A stretch of 64,000 nt of DNA from Arcicella rosea (GTDB taxonomy: Bacteria; Bacteroidota; Bacteroidia; Cytophagales; Spirosomataceae). The notes under the pieces are model-generated. The model ran no database searches. It worked only from the letters and a program-made list of their open reading frames with translations, and was not told the origin of the DNA. Below, one piece after another: positions 8,092 through 16,475 of the stretch. The DNA lies in the NCBI RefSeq assembly GCF_014204325.1, contig NZ_JACHKT010000018.1, positions 48,078-112,077 on the forward strand, read 5' to 3'. Made by a program: the position numbers and the translations under genes. Numbering within the stretch: the first letter of the stretch is position 1; the number at the start of each line of letters is the position of its first letter.

Positions 8092-9270
8092 TTGAAACCA
8101 AGATATTTACTTCCAGTCGTTATTTTTGCTCAATTTGCAGGTACTTCTTTGTGGTTTGCACTCAATGCAGTTCTGAAAGATTTACAAGTACTATATCCCA
8201 ACACATCCAATTTTCTGGGAAATATGACCTCCGCAGTTCAGTTTGGTTTTGTGGTTGGCACAGCGATTTATGCAATTTTTACATTGAGTGATAAATTTTC
8301 TCCTGTAAAAGTATTTGTCATTTCAACACTTATCGCAGCAGGTTTCAACCTGATAATTGTTTGGATTAAGCTGGATTTTAAAGCACTTTTAATCATTCGT
8401 TTTTTAGTTGGTTTTTTCTTGGCTGGTGTTTATCCTGTCGGCATGAAAATCATGGCAGATTGGTATGAAAAAGGTTTGGGCAGAGCTTTGGGTTATCTAG
8501 TCGGTGCTTTAGTTTTGGGTACTTCTTTTCCGCATTTTATTGCTTATTTTTCATTAAAGATTCATTGGCAATCGGTTATTATTGCTACGTCAATCATTGC
8601 TTCAAGTGGTGCTTTGATGATGTTATTATTGATTAAAGATGGTCCTTTTCGGAAAAAAGCTGGAAAATTCAATCCAAACAGTATTGTAGCATCCTTTAAA
8701 AATCCTTCATTTAGAACATTTTCATTTGGCTATTTCGGACACATGTTTGAAGTATATACTTTTTGGGCTTATGTTCCATTAATTCTTCAACAGTACAATC
8801 AGCATTCAAATTTTCATTTCAATACTTCTTTGTGGTCTTTCTTAATCATTGCTGCTGGCCTTCTGGCTTGTGTATTGACTGGTGAATTTTCAGCGAAGTT
8901 TGGAAGTGCAAAACTGGCATTTTTATGCTTATCCCTTTCATTAATCTGTTGTTTACTTTCAGTTTGTTTTTCACAAGCTAATCCTTTTGTATTTATTACA
9001 ATTATGTTGATTTGGGGAATGAGTGTAGCTGGCGACTCTCCACAATTTTCAACGTTAATTTCACAAAATACCAATCCTGAATATCGAGCTTCATCAATCA
9101 CAATCGTAAATTGTATTGGTTTCGCTATTACGATAGTTAGCTTACAAATTTTACAATTGGCGAGTAAATACATTTCAAATAATTATATTTATTTAATACT
9201 AAGTTTTGGTCCAGTCATTGGTTTAATAAATACTTTTAACCGTACTTTTCTGGTAAAAAACAATGTTTGA
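8092..9270 (+). CDS. MFS transporter
   Basis: 392 residues, twelve predicted helices, major facilitator superfamily. Features: an N-terminal 'FAQFAGTSLWFALNAV' helix, a helix-4 region 'RFLVGFFLAGVYPVGMKIMADWYEKGLGRALG' as in sugar/drug MFS members, a central basic loop (about 180-205) and six further helices. It starts with TTG, six bases after the cyclase-family stop, and ends three bases before mpg. The substrate is not deducible; its placement suggests the substrate or product of the upstream cyclase-like protein. Confidence 0.85.
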   Translation: MKPRYLLPVVIFAQFAGTSLWFALNAVLKDLQVLYPNTSNFLGNMTSAVQFGFVVGTAIYAIFTLSDKFSPVKVFVISTLIAAGFNLIIVWIKLDFKALLIIRFLVGFFLAGVYPVGMKIMADWYEKGLGRALGYLVGALVLGTSFPHFIAYFSLKIHWQSVIIATSIIASSGALMMLLLIKDGPFRKKAGKFNPNSIVASFKNPSFRTFSFGYFGHMFEVYTFWAYVPLILQQYNQHSNFHFNTSLWSFLIIAAGLLACVLTGEFSAKFGSAKLAFLCLSLSLICCLLSVCFSQANPFVFITIMLIWGMSVAGDSPQFSTLISQNTNPEYRASSITIVNCIGFAITIVSLQILQLASKYISNNYIYLILSFGPVIGLINTFNRTFLVKNNV

Positions 9271-9273
9271 AAT

Positions 9274-9837
9274 ATGGATTTATTAGCATCTGATACACTA
9301 ACGATTGCCAAAAACCTGTTGGGCTATCGTTTGGTTCATGAAAGCGACGAAGGAATTACTGCTGGAATCATTGTAGAAACAGAAGCATATTTACAAGACG
9401 ACCCAGCCTGTCATGCTTATCGAAAAAAGAGTATTAGAAATGCACCAATGTTTGGTGTAGCAGGAACAGTTTATGTGTATCAAATCTATGGAATGCACTT
9501 TTGTGTAAACATAGCGACCAATCAAAAAGATGTTGGAGAAGCTGTTTTGATAAGAGCTTTAGAACCAATAGAAGGCATTGATTTGATGGAGAAAAGACGA
9601 AAAAGTAATGTTTTAAAGAATCTATGTTCTGGACCAGGAAAACTAGTACAAGCAATGGGCATTCATAAAGGTATGAACAACTGGCATATTTTAGAAGATG
9701 ATTTAAAAATACTTCCTCCACTTTCAGATTATGTTCAAAACCCAATTGTTACCACTACTCGAATAGGCATTACGCAAGGAGCAACATTACCTTATCGGTT
9801 TTATTTTGAAGGAAATGCGTTTATTAGCAAAAAGTAA
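9274..9837 (+). CDS. mpg: 3-methyladenine DNA glycosylase (Mpg/AAG family)
   Basis: 187 residues, usual length for bacterial AAG-type glycosylases, which excise alkylated and deaminated purines. Diagnostic stretches: 'IVETEAYLQDDPACHAYRKKSIRNAPMFG' (containing the catalytic Glu of ETEAY), 'GTVYVYQIYGMHFCVNI' (the Tyr intercalation region) and 'EAVLIRALEPIEG', 'NLCSGPGKL'. ATG three bases after the MFS stop, so probably the last gene of that operon. The convergent DMT transporter begins its 3' end 4 bases away, with no terminator visible between them. Confidence 0.95.
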   Translation: MDLLASDTLTIAKNLLGYRLVHESDEGITAGIIVETEAYLQDDPACHAYRKKSIRNAPMFGVAGTVYVYQIYGMHFCVNIATNQKDVGEAVLIRALEPIEGIDLMEKRRKSNVLKNLCSGPGKLVQAMGIHKGMNNWHILEDDLKILPPLSDYVQNPIVTTTRIGITQGATLPYRFYFEGNAFISKK

Positions 9838-9841
9838 ATTG

Positions 9842-10735
9842 CTAAAAAAGTCCTTGATACGAAATCAAACCAATAGCAATTACCGCTAAGACTAAACCTA
9901 TTTTATTCAATAATGTAAATTTCTCTTGAAAGAAAATAAAGGCAACCAATGCCGAACCTACAATAACACCAATATTATAAATTGGTAAAACGAAAGCACC
10001 ATTATTTTGATAAGCATCCAATGCTTTCAGCAGATAATAGAATGATAAAAAGTTCGGAATGCCCAACGGAATTGCCGCTATCAAACTTTTAAATACCAAT
10101 TTTTCTTTTCCTTGAATTATCCTAATTCCTAGAACAATTCCTCCAATTAAAACAGAACCCACTAAAATGGTTAACGTAAAAGGAATAGTTGTTCCTGAGG
10201 CTGTTACATACTTGGCATTCAAGTAATTAAAAGTTGTATTAGTGATACCATACATTACAAATACAGCAATTGGTAATAGCCAATCTATATTTTCTTTTTT
10301 GCTGCTGCCATCGCTTTCGCTCTTTTTAAAAGTACTTAGTGCTACTGCTACGATGGCTAAGACTAATCCTAAATAATTTAAAGTATCAAAACTGCTACTC
10401 ATTTTCAAAACAACTAAACTGAAAATCACTGGCACTACCAACGACATATTATTTGCCAGAGAAGTCATCGCCATGCCGATACGCTGTGTAGAAATACCCG
10501 AAAGCATAAAAGTAATGACAAAACCTACGCCCAAGAGCATGGCTAATTGTGTTGAGGTTTCGGATAAATCAAGACTAAAATGCTGATTTTCTGGCAAGAA
10601 TAACAATCCTGTAACGATACAAACTGGATAATTAAGAATAATTGTCTGAAAGGTATTAACGCCAAATCGTGGATGTAACCGAAAGTTGATTAACAATAAA
10701 ACCGAGAAGATAATACTGAGTAATAAATCTATCAT
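9842..10735 (-). CDS. DMT/EamA family transporter
   Basis: 297 residues in ten predicted helices arranged as two five-helix repeats (about 1-140 and 150-297), typical of drug/metabolite transporters. The second repeat ends with 'VLPIYNIGVIVGSALVAFIFFQEKF', the usual EamA closing motif. Substrate unknown. It lies downstream of hemH on the same strand but 240 bases away, separated by a long palindrome at 10825-10886 that could limit read-through. Confidence 0.82.
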   Translation of the reverse strand: MIDLLLSIIFSVLLLINFRLHPRFGVNTFQTIILNYPVCIVTGLLFLPENQHFSLDLSETSTQLAMLLGVGFVITFMLSGISTQRIGMAMTSLANNMSLVVPVIFSLVVLKMSSSFDTLNYLGLVLAIVAVALSTFKKSESDGSSKKENIDWLLPIAVFVMYGITNTTFNYLNAKYVTASGTTIPFTLTILVGSVLIGGIVLGIRIIQGKEKLVFKSLIAAIPLGIPNFLSFYYLLKALDAYQNNGAFVLPIYNIGVIVGSALVAFIFFQEKFTLLNKIGLVLAVIAIGLISYQGLF

Positions 10736-10824
10736 ATCGAAGAATGGTTAAGTGCTTTTAATGTTGATGAGTTTTTAAATGCTTATTATTCAAATTTAAG
10801 CATTGTAATATTATGTTTAAACAA

Positions 10825-10886
10825 ATATTCCCAAATTCAGGAAGATACTTTTTCGAGAAAGCATCATTTCCTAAATTCGGGAATAT
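10825..10886 (-). repeat. 62-base palindrome between hemH and the DMT gene
   Basis: The ends (ATATTCCC and GGGAATAT) and the inner AGGAA/TTCCT blocks pair along some 25 positions, closing with CTTT/AAAG. The mismatches on the plus strand become G-U pairs in a minus-strand transcript, so the structure would form best in the hemH-to-DMT RNA. No T run follows. Bases 10890-10975 are GTGAGTGATGAG-type spacer. Confidence 0.5.
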
Positions 10887-10975
10887 AATTGGGTCGTGAG
10901 TGGGGAGTGATGAGTTGCGAATTTTGAGTGATGAGTCTAAAATTCATAACCCATCACTCAAAACTCGCCATTCAA

Positions 10976-12040
10976 CTATGCTTTTTTAACTAAGTCTTCT
11001 AATAAATCAACCCACATTGGTGAATTATTTAAGCTTTCTACCAATTGCCAATGTTGTCCGCCAAATTCTTCAAACATTTCACGGTACTCTTCACCAATTT
11101 CGATAGTTGTTTCTAAACAATCTGCAACAAAAGCTGGTGAGAAAACTAAAATCTTCTTTTTGCCTTGTGCTGTTAATTCTTTAATCACAACATCTGTATA
11201 AGGTTGAACCCAAGGGTCGCTTCCTAATCTTGATTGAAAAGTAGTAGCATAAGTACCTTCTTTCAAACCTAATTGTTTAACTAATAATCGAGTTGTTTCA
11301 TGACATTGTGCTCTGTAACAATATTGATTCATCGAATGAATAGTATCACAACATGAACCAAACTGGCAAGTATTACCTGTACAATCTCCTTTTCTGATTT
11401 GACGCTGCGGCAAGCCATGATAACTAAACATGAAGTAATCATAATCTTGCTTTGCCATATAATTACGAGCCGCTGTTGCGAAGTATTCTATGAATTTCGG
11501 ATGGTCGTAAAAAGTATTGACAAAACTTATTTCTGGAATAATCTGCCATTCTTTTACAATACGCATAGTTTTTTCATACACCGAACCTGTACTTGCAGAA
11601 GCATATTGTGGAAAAAATGGCACTACAATGATTTTTTTATAGCCTGATTTTTTAAATAATTCTAAGCCTGCATCCATACTTGGACTTTGATAACGCATCG
11701 CCAGCTTCACATCATACTCTTCGCCCAATTGTGCTTGTAGCATTTTCTCAATATCTTCTCCGTAAAATTTCAATGGTGAGCCTCTTTCTGTCCAAAGTTC
11801 TTTATATACTTTAGCTGATTTTGGTGCTCTGAATGGAGCAATGATAAGATTCACTAACATCCATCTAAAAGCATAAGGAATATCAATTACTCTTCCATCC
11901 ATTAAAAATTCTCGTAAATATTTACGAACATCTGGCGTACTTGGCGAATCTGGAGTTCCCAAATTAACAATTAATACGCCTGTTTTAAGCTTAGTTGCTA
12001 CTGATTTCTCAGACGATACTTGTGGTTCTTGTACTTGCAT
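10976..12040 (-). CDS. hemH: Ferrochelatase with Cys-rich insert
   Basis: Inserts ferrous iron into protoporphyrin IX (or coproporphyrin III) at the end of heme synthesis. 354 residues. Catalytic His208 lies in 'FMFSYHGLPQRQI'; the acidic helix 'CLETTIEIGEEYREMF' holds the conserved Glu residues. Unusual is a cluster of six cysteines, C220, C225, C230, C231, C241 and C246, directly after the active-site His, which could bind an iron-sulfur cluster or reflect a redox-active site. Start ATG at 12040. Single transcription unit with spacer on both sides. Confidence 0.95.
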   Translation of the reverse strand: MQVQEPQVSSEKSVATKLKTGVLIVNLGTPDSPSTPDVRKYLREFLMDGRVIDIPYAFRWMLVNLIIAPFRAPKSAKVYKELWTERGSPLKFYGEDIEKMLQAQLGEEYDVKLAMRYQSPSMDAGLELFKKSGYKKIIVVPFFPQYASASTGSVYEKTMRIVKEWQIIPEISFVNTFYDHPKFIEYFATAARNYMAKQDYDYFMFSYHGLPQRQIRKGDCTGNTCQFGSCCDTIHSMNQYCYRAQCHETTRLLVKQLGLKEGTYATTFQSRLGSDPWVQPYTDVVIKELTAQGKKKILVFSPAFVADCLETTIEIGEEYREMFEEFGGQHWQLVESLNNSPMWVDLLEDLVKKA

Positions 12041-12179
12041 TTTAATAAATTATGTTTCTTTTATTTACGCAAAAAATCGCTAATAAGATTGTTTAAAGAC
12101 AACATTCAAAGTACAAATTTGTTTGATTTTAATGTTTCTACCACTTATTTGTGTTTTTTTATTTTAAGAAACTTCTAGC

Positions 12180-13316
12180 TTAATCCTTCCAACCTGTTGG
12201 TTTGAAAGGTGTTCTGTTTAAATTATCCAAACATTCTACGTACTCATTACAAACCCTTGTACCAGCTGGACAAGTATATACTTCCCCTTGAAGTCTCACA
12301 TAAGATGGTTTTTCGCCTTCAGGAATTCCCACAGAACGATCGATATAAAACACTTTTTTTCTTACAGAATGGACATCAAAAACACCAAGAATTTTTTCGC
12401 TACGATTGGTTACAGATTTAATGTTATAGCTAAAACGTGTTTCCGCAGGAACATCAAACAACGTTCCGTTATTTTGTGTCTGTGCAACAAGCCCTTGGTA
12501 ATAATTATAAACACTTTTGGTAATAGAACGCTGTTCAAATTGTAAATAATATGGCGTTGTATCATCAAATGGCACTCTAGCTACTTGTTTGCCAGTTATT
12601 CTTTGCCCGTTCAGGTATGAATCAGAAAAAATATTAAGTGCCGTTGAAAAAGTAATATTCCAACAATCTCTATCGCATTTATAGTTGAGTGTTAAATCAG
12701 TTGGCTGCGGCGGGAACATGCACGTTTTTTTAGCAAAATCATAATATCCATTGGTGCAGGTTTCACAAATAAAAGCTTTTTGATAATGTTTCCAAAACCA
12801 TTGATAATTATCACCAAGATTGGGAGAATCCTGAAAATCGACATAAATATTAAAACCTCCACGACGAGCATCACCTTTTACGTAAATATCCATTACTTCA
12901 AATTTTGTAATCAGATTTTCAATTTCTGGGACTGGTCTCATCGTTTCAGCAGATGAAACGTACTTTTTGCCATCACTGGTTTCAATCGTTAAGGTATATG
13001 TTCCACCTACTCTGCCTGCAAATGTTCCAGAAGTTTGATAATCCCCCGTTCCTTTGGGGTCACTTAGGTTTTCAATTAAACCTTTTTCGTCTGTAAAATA
13101 TACTTTTGCTTTTAGAATTGGCAGAAAAGACCCTCCAGTTAGTCTGTTCGACGACATGTAGAGTTTCACTTTGTGTAAACCAGGTTGGTCTGACAAAGTG
13201 GCTTCGACCGAAAAAAAGCTGTTGGTTGAAACTTGTTCAAAATCGGTGATTGGTGTGATGCACGAAATCACTAAAACACTTATTAGTAAGGTTAATATTG
13301 GAAATTTAGTTTTCAT
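12180..13316 (-). CDS. DUF4249 lipoprotein, partner of the TonB receptor
   Basis: 378 residues. Lipoprotein signal with lipobox-like 'SVLVISC' (Cys19). The DUF4249 fold is recognised by 'FSVEATLSDQPGLHKVKLYMSSNRLTGGSFLPILKAKVYFTDEKG' (an Ig-like N-terminal part), 'TSGTFAGRVGGTYTLTIETSDGKKY', and a C-terminal 'CLDN..RTPFKPTGW'. Cys pairs (CETCTNG and others) suggest disulfides in the periplasm or outside the cell. Genes of this family almost always follow a CarboxypepD_reg/TonB receptor, as here (50-base gap), and probably act as its surface lipoprotein, like SusD with SusC. Ligand unknown. Confidence 0.85.
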   Translation of the reverse strand: MKTKFPILTLLISVLVISCITPITDFEQVSTNSFFSVEATLSDQPGLHKVKLYMSSNRLTGGSFLPILKAKVYFTDEKGLIENLSDPKGTGDYQTSGTFAGRVGGTYTLTIETSDGKKYVSSAETMRPVPEIENLITKFEVMDIYVKGDARRGGFNIYVDFQDSPNLGDNYQWFWKHYQKAFICETCTNGYYDFAKKTCMFPPQPTDLTLNYKCDRDCWNITFSTALNIFSDSYLNGQRITGKQVARVPFDDTTPYYLQFEQRSITKSVYNYYQGLVAQTQNNGTLFDVPAETRFSYNIKSVTNRSEKILGVFDVHSVRKKVFYIDRSVGIPEGEKPSYVRLQGEVYTCPAGTRVCNEYVECLDNLNRTPFKPTGWKD

Positions 13317-13366
13317 GTTGAATCTATTTTCAGCCTTTCTGTTGGAAAGGAATGGAAAGTCTGTCT

Positions 13367-15793
13367 TTATAAAAATTTAAAATTATAGGTCAGCGAAATT
13401 AGTGGATTGGCAAAAACGCTTAGCTCATAAGGCTTTAAACCGTTTCCTACAGGTTTGAAGAAAACAGAGTAAGGATTCTTTCTTCCATAAATATTATAGA
13501 CTGTAAAAGTCCAACTTCCCTCCCATCGCTTTTCTTTTAAACTAGGATTAGTTATCGTCCAAGAAAAATCTAATCGATGATAATCAGACATTCTATCATT
13601 ATTACGAGCTTCATAAACAGGATATTTCTTATTGTCTAACTGAAAAAAACCTGAAGGAGATGAAAACGGACGACCAGTATTATAAGCAAACGTAAATGAA
13701 AAACTATGGTGATTCGTTGGCTGAATATTCATCATGATATTCAAACTATGCGGTTTATCATAATTTGAAGCATACCAATTACCATCCGAAATCTGTTGAA
13801 GTTCAGGAAAATCACCTCTTACTTGTTGTAAAGAGCGGGCATAAGTATAACTCATCCAGCCACTCAGTTCCCCTCTTTTTTTAGTAACCATTACTTCCAA
13901 GCCATAAGCTTTTCCTTTTCCAGCAATCAATTGTGTTTCTATCGCTTTGGTTAACTGCAAATTTGCTCCAGAAATATAATCTACCACATTTTGAGTAGAA
14001 CGGAAATAGCTTTCTCCCGACAATTCCCAAATATTATCTTTAAAGGTTTTAAATACTCCTAACGAAATAAAATCGCTTACTTGAGGTTTAATGTATTCAT
14101 CAGCAGTTTTCCAACGAGCCGTCGGTAACGGTGTAGTATTGTTTGATAATAACTGAATAAATTGTTGCATTCTGTTATAACCAAATTTCAACGTGCTGTT
14201 TTCGCCCAAAGAGTATTTTATGGCTAAACGGGGTTCAAAGCCACCATACGTTTTTTCGACAGCACCGCTTGAAATAGTTTCTTCTCCAATCTGCGATGAA
14301 ATCGTTCTAGGTTCATTATCCAGATATTTTCTTACCGTGGTAGGACCAAAACTCAAATACTGAGCGTAACGAATACCTGCCTGAATCGTTAGTTTTTCAT
14401 TCGCTTTGTATTCATCATCAACAAACAAACCCAATTCTAAAGATTGTTCTCTTGGTAACAATACTGTAGAAATTCTTGAACTAACATTCTCATTCAACTT
14501 TCCGGGTGAAATCTGATAATTGATTCCGCTTATTCCAAAGTTAATTTTATGTTTTTCGTCTGGATTGTAATCAAAATTGACCTTCACACTTTTATAATTG
14601 ACACTATTTCTTAAATCAATTCTGTTCACACTATCAGGTGCATACGTTTTGGTTTTATAATTACTCAAAACGCCTACCACATCCAAACTCATTTTGGTAT
14701 TAAAGTAATGGCTCCATCTTGATGAAAAATTCAAATGTCCATAATCAAACTGCGTTTGTTTTGCTACCACATTTTCTAAACTGAATAATGAATCTACCTG
14801 ATAAAAATCCTTACTCACATAAGTTGACAGTGAAAATGTATTATTCTTATTGGGCCTGAAAAATACTTTAGTAGCTAAATCATAAAAATTCGCACGGGTA
14901 TTTCGCATATTCTCAGGGCCAATCAATTTAAACCAAAAATCATTGAACGATAATCTGCCAGCTACAACCACTGAAAGTTTTTCTTTAATAATAGGAATCT
15001 CAGCCATTGCTCTGTTAGAAACAAAACCTATTCCACCCGAAAGTTTAAACTTTTCTAAACTTGGGTCAGTCATTTTAATATCTAAAACAGAAGCCGTTCT
15101 ACCGCCAAATCTTGAAGGAATACTTCCTTTATAAAGTTCTAATTCACGAATAGCATCTGATGCAAAGACAGAAAACAAACCAAACAAATGAGTTGAATTA
15201 AAAATTGGTGCATCATCAATATAAATCAAATTTTGGTCGATATTTCCACCACGAACATTGATTCCATTTGAACCTTCACCAACCGAAGAAACACCCGGTA
15301 AAGTTTGTAAGGAACGAATAATATCAACCTCGCCCATCATTGCAGGCAATTTTTTGATGCCTTTGATACTTAATAATGTTACTCCTAATGATGGCGTTTG
15401 AATACTTTTACGAGTAGCTTGGCTTGAAACAATTACTTCTTCTAAGGTTTTTGATACATCATCGAGTGCTAGGTCAAAGGTTGTGTTCCCTTTCAATGTT
15501 ATTTTCGTTCTGTAAGGCTTATAACCAACATGACTGAACTTGAGGACATAATCGCCTTTGGGCAAGTAAATATTAAATCTCCCAGTCGTATCCGTTATTA
15601 TGCCAGATTTTCTAAAATCTAAGAAAATCGTTACTCCAACGATTGGCTCACCTGTTTTAGAATCTGTAATTTTTCCTGTTAAAAGAGGCAGTTTAAATTC
15701 TGCATTTTGAGCAACAATTTGTGATGGTAATATTATGTAAGTGCAACAAAAAAGTAAACACTTCAATGAAAGTATTCGTAATAGTTTTTTCAT
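13367..15793 (-). CDS. TonB-dependent outer membrane receptor with carboxypeptidase-regulatory N-domain
   Basis: 808 residues. A signal peptide (about 1-28, ending IVAQ) is followed by a CarboxypepD_reg-like beta-sandwich (about 35-125, 'LLTGKITDSKTGEPIVGVTIFLDF'), a plug domain (about 130-245, 'GEGSNGINVRGGNIDQNLIYIDDAPIFNSTHLFGLFSVF') and a 22-strand barrel to the terminal Phe-Leu (YNFKFL). It is not SusC class: there is no STN domain and it is shorter. Partner DUF4249 gene directly downstream. Upstream 150 bases lies a minus-strand terminator that may attenuate it. Confidence 0.92.
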   Translation of the reverse strand: MKKLLRILSLKCLLFCCTYIILPSQIVAQNAEFKLPLLTGKITDSKTGEPIVGVTIFLDFRKSGIITDTTGRFNIYLPKGDYVLKFSHVGYKPYRTKITLKGNTTFDLALDDVSKTLEEVIVSSQATRKSIQTPSLGVTLLSIKGIKKLPAMMGEVDIIRSLQTLPGVSSVGEGSNGINVRGGNIDQNLIYIDDAPIFNSTHLFGLFSVFASDAIRELELYKGSIPSRFGGRTASVLDIKMTDPSLEKFKLSGGIGFVSNRAMAEIPIIKEKLSVVVAGRLSFNDFWFKLIGPENMRNTRANFYDLATKVFFRPNKNNTFSLSTYVSKDFYQVDSLFSLENVVAKQTQFDYGHLNFSSRWSHYFNTKMSLDVVGVLSNYKTKTYAPDSVNRIDLRNSVNYKSVKVNFDYNPDEKHKINFGISGINYQISPGKLNENVSSRISTVLLPREQSLELGLFVDDEYKANEKLTIQAGIRYAQYLSFGPTTVRKYLDNEPRTISSQIGEETISSGAVEKTYGGFEPRLAIKYSLGENSTLKFGYNRMQQFIQLLSNNTTPLPTARWKTADEYIKPQVSDFISLGVFKTFKDNIWELSGESYFRSTQNVVDYISGANLQLTKAIETQLIAGKGKAYGLEVMVTKKRGELSGWMSYTYARSLQQVRGDFPELQQISDGNWYASNYDKPHSLNIMMNIQPTNHHSFSFTFAYNTGRPFSSPSGFFQLDNKKYPVYEARNNDRMSDYHRLDFSWTITNPSLKEKRWEGSWTFTVYNIYGRKNPYSVFFKPVGNGLKPYELSVFANPLISLTYNFKFL

Positions 15794-15944
15794 AGTTTAG
15801 TTTTAAAATCGACTAAGTTCAAAAGGTTAGCAGATTTTACAAAGAACGACATTTTAGCGGGAATCTATGACATGACCTACTAAAACAACTATCAATATAA
15901 TACAATAAAAAAGATGAAATGTATAAAAACAGAGATGAAACCTC

Positions 15945-15990
15945 AAAAAAATAGCGTCGAAACAAAATCCTGCCCGACTTGTTTCAACGC
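15945..15990 (-). terminator. Minus-strand intrinsic terminator ahead of the TonB receptor
   Basis: On the minus strand GCGTTGAAACAA pairs along all 12 positions (one G-U) with TTGTTTCGACGC, 13-base loop, then TATTTTTTT. Plus-strand arms are 15954-15965 and 15979-15990; the A run is 15945-15951. No minus-strand protein gene lies upstream, so it must end a small RNA or a leader transcript. Confidence 0.7.
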
Positions 15991-16070
15991 CATATTATTT
16001 AGAACATTATTTAAAATTGTTAATTATACTTCACATGCTGTTTAGCGATTAAACAGATGATTTGTTTTTA
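15945..16070 (-). ncRNA. Putative small RNA or attenuated leader of the TonB receptor
   Basis: Predicted transcript of about 125 bases from near 16070 to the T run at 15945. It contains CTGTTTA-N5-TAAACAG (16039-16057) and the terminal hairpin at 15954-15990. A TAAGTTTG -7 box (16084-16077) with TTG 20 bases upstream (16107-16105) lies just before. Either a free small RNA or a leader whose terminator gates expression of the receptor 150 bases further on. Confidence 0.45.
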
Positions 16071-16076
16071 TGTTGC

Positions 16077-16107
16077 AAACTTAGAATATTTAAAACTATC
16101 AATCAAA
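16077..16107 (-). promoter_or_regulatory. Promoter of the 15945-16070 RNA
   Basis: On the minus strand: TTG (16107-16105), 20-base spacer, TAAGTTTG (16084-16077). Both boxes and the spacing fit the Bacteroidota consensus TTG-N17-23-TAnnTTTG. Confidence 0.5.
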
Positions 16108-16298
16108 TCGATAATAATTATTACAAAATAGGCTATAACTATAAATAAGCTTAATTATTCAACGAAAAAAGGATTTTTTAAAGACAAATGCCCAAAAGGT
16201 TACAGAATTTATAGAAGCCCAAAATAATGAATCCCCAAAAAGTATAACATTTAAGCACTAATTGTTAATCATTTCATGGAATTGTGAAATTTGTTCCC

Positions 16299-16306
16299 TA
16301 ATTTTG
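16299..16306 (+). promoter_or_regulatory. -7 element for atpA
   Basis: TAATTTTG matches TAnnTTTG exactly, about 165 bases before the atpA ATG, implying a long leader. The nearest TTG upstream is only 14 bases away, so the -33 box is weak. Confidence 0.4.
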
Positions 16307-16475
16307 CACCTGAAAAATAAGTAATTTATTAATTAAAGAAATCAGTTAACAACGACAGAGTATTTATTAATATTGTAAGTCTTTAATAATTAATCTCTAA
16401 TTGACATTTAACTAATTCTTATCTAGTAGATTAAATACTATTCCAAATTCAAAATCACAAAACAAACTTATTATA

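Larger units (their letters stand above)
15794..16475. other. 682-base gap between TonB receptor and atpA
   Basis: No plausible protein gene. It holds a minus-strand -33/-7 promoter-like pair (16077-16107), a hairpin (16039-16057) and a minus-strand intrinsic terminator (15945-15990), which together read as a small RNA or an attenuated leader for the TonB receptor. A -7 box for atpA lies at 16299. No atpH, atpF, atpE or atpB is present upstream of atpA. Confidence 0.7.

Noticed and set aside
12692..12874. Minus-strand open frame inside the DUF4249 gene
   Set aside because: Overlaps the real frame on the same strand and has no family features.
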